Shown here: positions 62,315 through 64,000 of the stretch, piece by piece | How the letters are laid out: each line of letters opens with the position of its first letter | Numbering within the stretch: the stretch's first letter is position 1 | From: Litorimonas sp039975855 | GTDB lineage: Bacteria > Pseudomonadota > Alphaproteobacteria > Caulobacterales > Maricaulaceae | Direction: 5' to 3' | Assembly: GCA_039975855.1 (NCBI GenBank) | Contig: JBDWGH010000003.1 | Coordinates: 620,001-684,000, forward strand | DNA: 64,000 nucleotides | Translations under genes and position numbers: made by a program | The notes under the pieces: generated by a model | Databases searched by the model: none | What the model saw: the letters and a program-made list of their open reading frames with translations, nothing else | Told to the model about the DNA's origin: nothing

Positions 62315-64000
62315 TCACCGCACCAGGGAATGTGAATGTCCCGGCCGTTACAGCGCGAACAATGTAGGCGGCGCGGAAGGTATTGTCATCGCGATCCCAA
62401 CGCGTACGGCGATCAGATGCGATGTACCGATCATCTCGCGCTTCCTGCATGTCAAAATCGGACAGGTTTTTTAGGAAGGAGAAACGTCCTTCAGAGTTTG
62501 TGTCCGCATCGGTTAGGAGAGTCTCAATTTCAAACCCCGCCGGAAGTAAATCCGCCAATACGACCATTTTATCGGCCCTGAATTTGGCTTTTGCCTCAAT
62601 GTAGACAATGGCTCTATCCCCTTTCTTCATTGCCTCGCCCGACAAAACATCGCCCGAAAGAGAATAGAGAGATTTGCTGATCGAAAAGCCTGCGGCCAAG
62701 GTTTCAGGAGACTGTATTGGCGTAGAAGTCACGTCTAAGGTCAGGTAAGCCCGAGACTGACTGGTGTTTGTCACAGACATGTTATCGTTCAGAGCAGATC
62801 CTAAAAATGCAACCGAGTTGTTTGATAAGGTCAAACCTTTTGCGGATGCAGAAATGGTCTCTTGGCTTGTTCCCAAATTAGCCATGGCGCGAACGATATA
62901 GCTTTTCTCCTGGGTAGACGTAGCTTCTGCTTCTAAGCCAGACAGAGTAATGAGGATCTTCTCTCTAATGTCGTCTTTTAGAGTTTGACCACCAATAGCT
63001 AAGAGCGCAGCCGCGTCCCTTTCAGGAGAACTGTAATAATTATACTTCCGTTCATCACCAATGCGGTCGTAAGCACGGTTATAATTTACTGACGCCCTGG
63101 CCTCATCTCCTATGCGCGCTAACGCAGCGCCAAGATATGACAGTGATATTGGATCGGATAATTTGTCGCCAAAGGCTTTATCGAGATAGCGAATGCCAGA
63201 GGCATCCGGCTTATCGGCCAAAGCCAATACATAGTGCGCATAGGCCGCACGTTCTGCACGTTGGAGCTCAGCCGCTTTTCGAGTGTCCGCGTTGGGAAAG
63301 CTAAGATTAAGAGAAGAATAGTCCTCCATACGTGAGAGCATACGCGCCGTGTTTAATGCTGAGGTCAAGCTTTGGCTCGAAACATCAAACCCCTTCTCAT
63401 TGGCCTCTACTAAAAACTCGGCAACATAAAGCTGGAGCCATGGCGACAGGTTACCGTCCCCTTCCCGCCATAGGCCAAATTCCCCGGTCACGCTTTGACG
63501 AGATCCGACCTTTTCAATCGCATCGTGAATGCGCATCCGAAGATCTGCGGCGGACGTGTCCCGCAAACCGCCCAATTCACCGACATAAAGGAGCGGCATG
63601 GCTTTACTCACGGTCTGTTCCGTACATCCGTAAGGATAACGATTTAAGGATGCGAGGTATGGCGTGACCGATAAGCCAGGCAATCTGGATACACTTAGAT
63701 TTATGTCCGCGCCCTTCTGACTATAACCGTCCAAAATAGATGTGTTCAGAGCATAACTTTCGCCTGGCTCTAACGTCTCAATCTGTCGACGTGTAACGGG
63801 ACGATAGGGCGAACGCACTTGAATAGGGTAAGTTGAATTGACCGAATAATCTTGCGGACCCGAAATCTTGGTCGACAACTCATAAATACCAATATCCAAC
63901 GCCCTAATCTGCAGTCCGGTTTGATCACGTGTGCCCGGTAATAAATCGAAAGCAGATTGGGTCGCTTTTATTAAGCCTTCACCGGCAGCAGCAGCGCGAT
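62235..64000 (-). CDS. Alpha-2-macroglobulin family protein, C-terminal part (cut by window end)
   Basis: The reading frame stays open to the window edge (residues read RAAAAGEGLIKATQ at the limit), so this is the C-terminal half of a much larger protein of about 1600-1900 residues in the family. The thioester region is present as YPYGCTEQ, with the CxEQ motif, followed by helical TED repeats and a beta-rich C-terminal domain (PAGFEIETLL, FRAAYIVRAVTAGTFTFPGAV). Bacterial members trap proteases in the periplasm. Coupled to pbpC. Confidence 0.93.
   Translation of the reverse strand, partial: RAAAAGEGLIKATQSAFDLLPGTRDQTGLQIRALDIGIYELSTKISGPQDYSVNSTYPIQVRSPYRPVTRRQIETLEPGESYALNTSILDGYSQKGADINLSVSRLPGLSVTPYLASLNRYPYGCTEQTVSKAMPLLYVGELGGLRDTSAADLRMRIHDAIEKVGSRQSVTGEFGLWREGDGNLSPWLQLYVAEFLVEANEKGFDVSSQSLTSALNTARMLSRMEDYSSLNLSFPNADTRKAAELQRAERAAYAHYVLALADKPDASGIRYLDKAFGDKLSDPISLSYLGAALARIGDEARASVNYNRAYDRIGDERKYNYYSSPERDAAALLAIGGQTLKDDIREKILITLSGLEAEATSTQEKSYIVRAMANLGTSQETISASAKGLTLSNNSVAFLGSALNDNMSVTNTSQSRAYLTLDVTSTPIQSPETLAAGFSISKSLYSLSGDVLSGEAMKKGDRAIVYIEAKAKFRADKMVVLADLLPAGFEIETLLTDADTNSEGRFSFLKNLSDFDMQEARDDRYIASDRRTRWDRDDNTFRAAYIVRAVTAGTFTFPGAVIEDMYRPARVATTEHKTLQIMPSGDF

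Overview
The window looks like chromosome of a marine, Caulobacter-related alphaproteobacterium, probably in the Maricaulales/Hyphomonadales area. That placement is inference. It rests on typical alphaproteobacterial neighbourhoods: recG / sdhE-mfd, a PleD/PopA-like REC-REC-degenerate-GGDEF protein, cysG-DUF2849-cysI-cysH, and a TrpR-like gene leading the his operon. There is no rRNA and no CRISPR array. Two tRNA genes are present, Phe and Ser.

Region 1 (about 525-11253) is an integrated mobile element. A 17-bp copy of the 3' end of tRNA-Phe at 525-541 matches 11237-11253 inside the intact tRNA gene, and a tyrosine integrase lies against the tRNA. The element also holds a VirD2/DUF3363-type relaxase and a hairpin-rich region upstream of it that is a candidate oriT. 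No type IV secretion genes are seen, so it reads as a mobilizable integrative element of about 10.7 kb. Its cargo is an AT-rich, tightly coupled three-gene operon (1064-5070): a phosphoribosyltransferase-like protein, an ORC/CDC6-like P-loop ATPase, and a protein that looks like two Rossmann/CARF-like halves. A free-standing TrpF-like isomerase (5289-5948) follows behind a terminator. This is the best candidate in the window for an undescribed conflict or defence system.

Region 2 (11.4-28.1 kb) is chromosomal housekeeping: feoAB with a Fur-type palindrome upstream, a DUF3089 protein lacking the usual nucleophile serine, DUF502, recG, sdhE-mfd, a popA-like c-di-GMP effector candidate, an M2-family metallopeptidase lipoprotein, hemH, a shikimate-kinase-like protein and thrC.

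Region 3 (28.2-33.4 kb) is assimilatory sulfur metabolism: a XRE-cupin regulator divergent from cysG-DUF2849-cysI-(DUF934::cysH), sharing an 18-bp palindrome in the intergenic gap. The last gene is a fusion.

Region 4 (33.8-40.6 kb, minus strand) is a complete histidine operon in the order yerC-like regulator, hisG, hisD, hisC::hisB fusion, hisH, hisA, hisF, hisIE. A promoter with an overlapping palindrome precedes it.

Region 5 (40.7-48.9 kb) holds tRNA-Ser, rlpA, a dac-tmk-holB-tatD-MBL operon, a histidine phosphatase and kdsB-kdsD for Kdo synthesis.

Region 6 (49-64 kb) holds a GH42 beta-galactosidase, a PLP dehydratase, an acyl-CoA synthetase, a trypsin-like lipoprotein and an unknown membrane protein, a Bcr/CflA-type transporter, a nitroreductase-tdh-kbl threonine degradation cluster, a UDG-family protein, and a pbpC / alpha-2-macroglobulin pair cut by the window edge.
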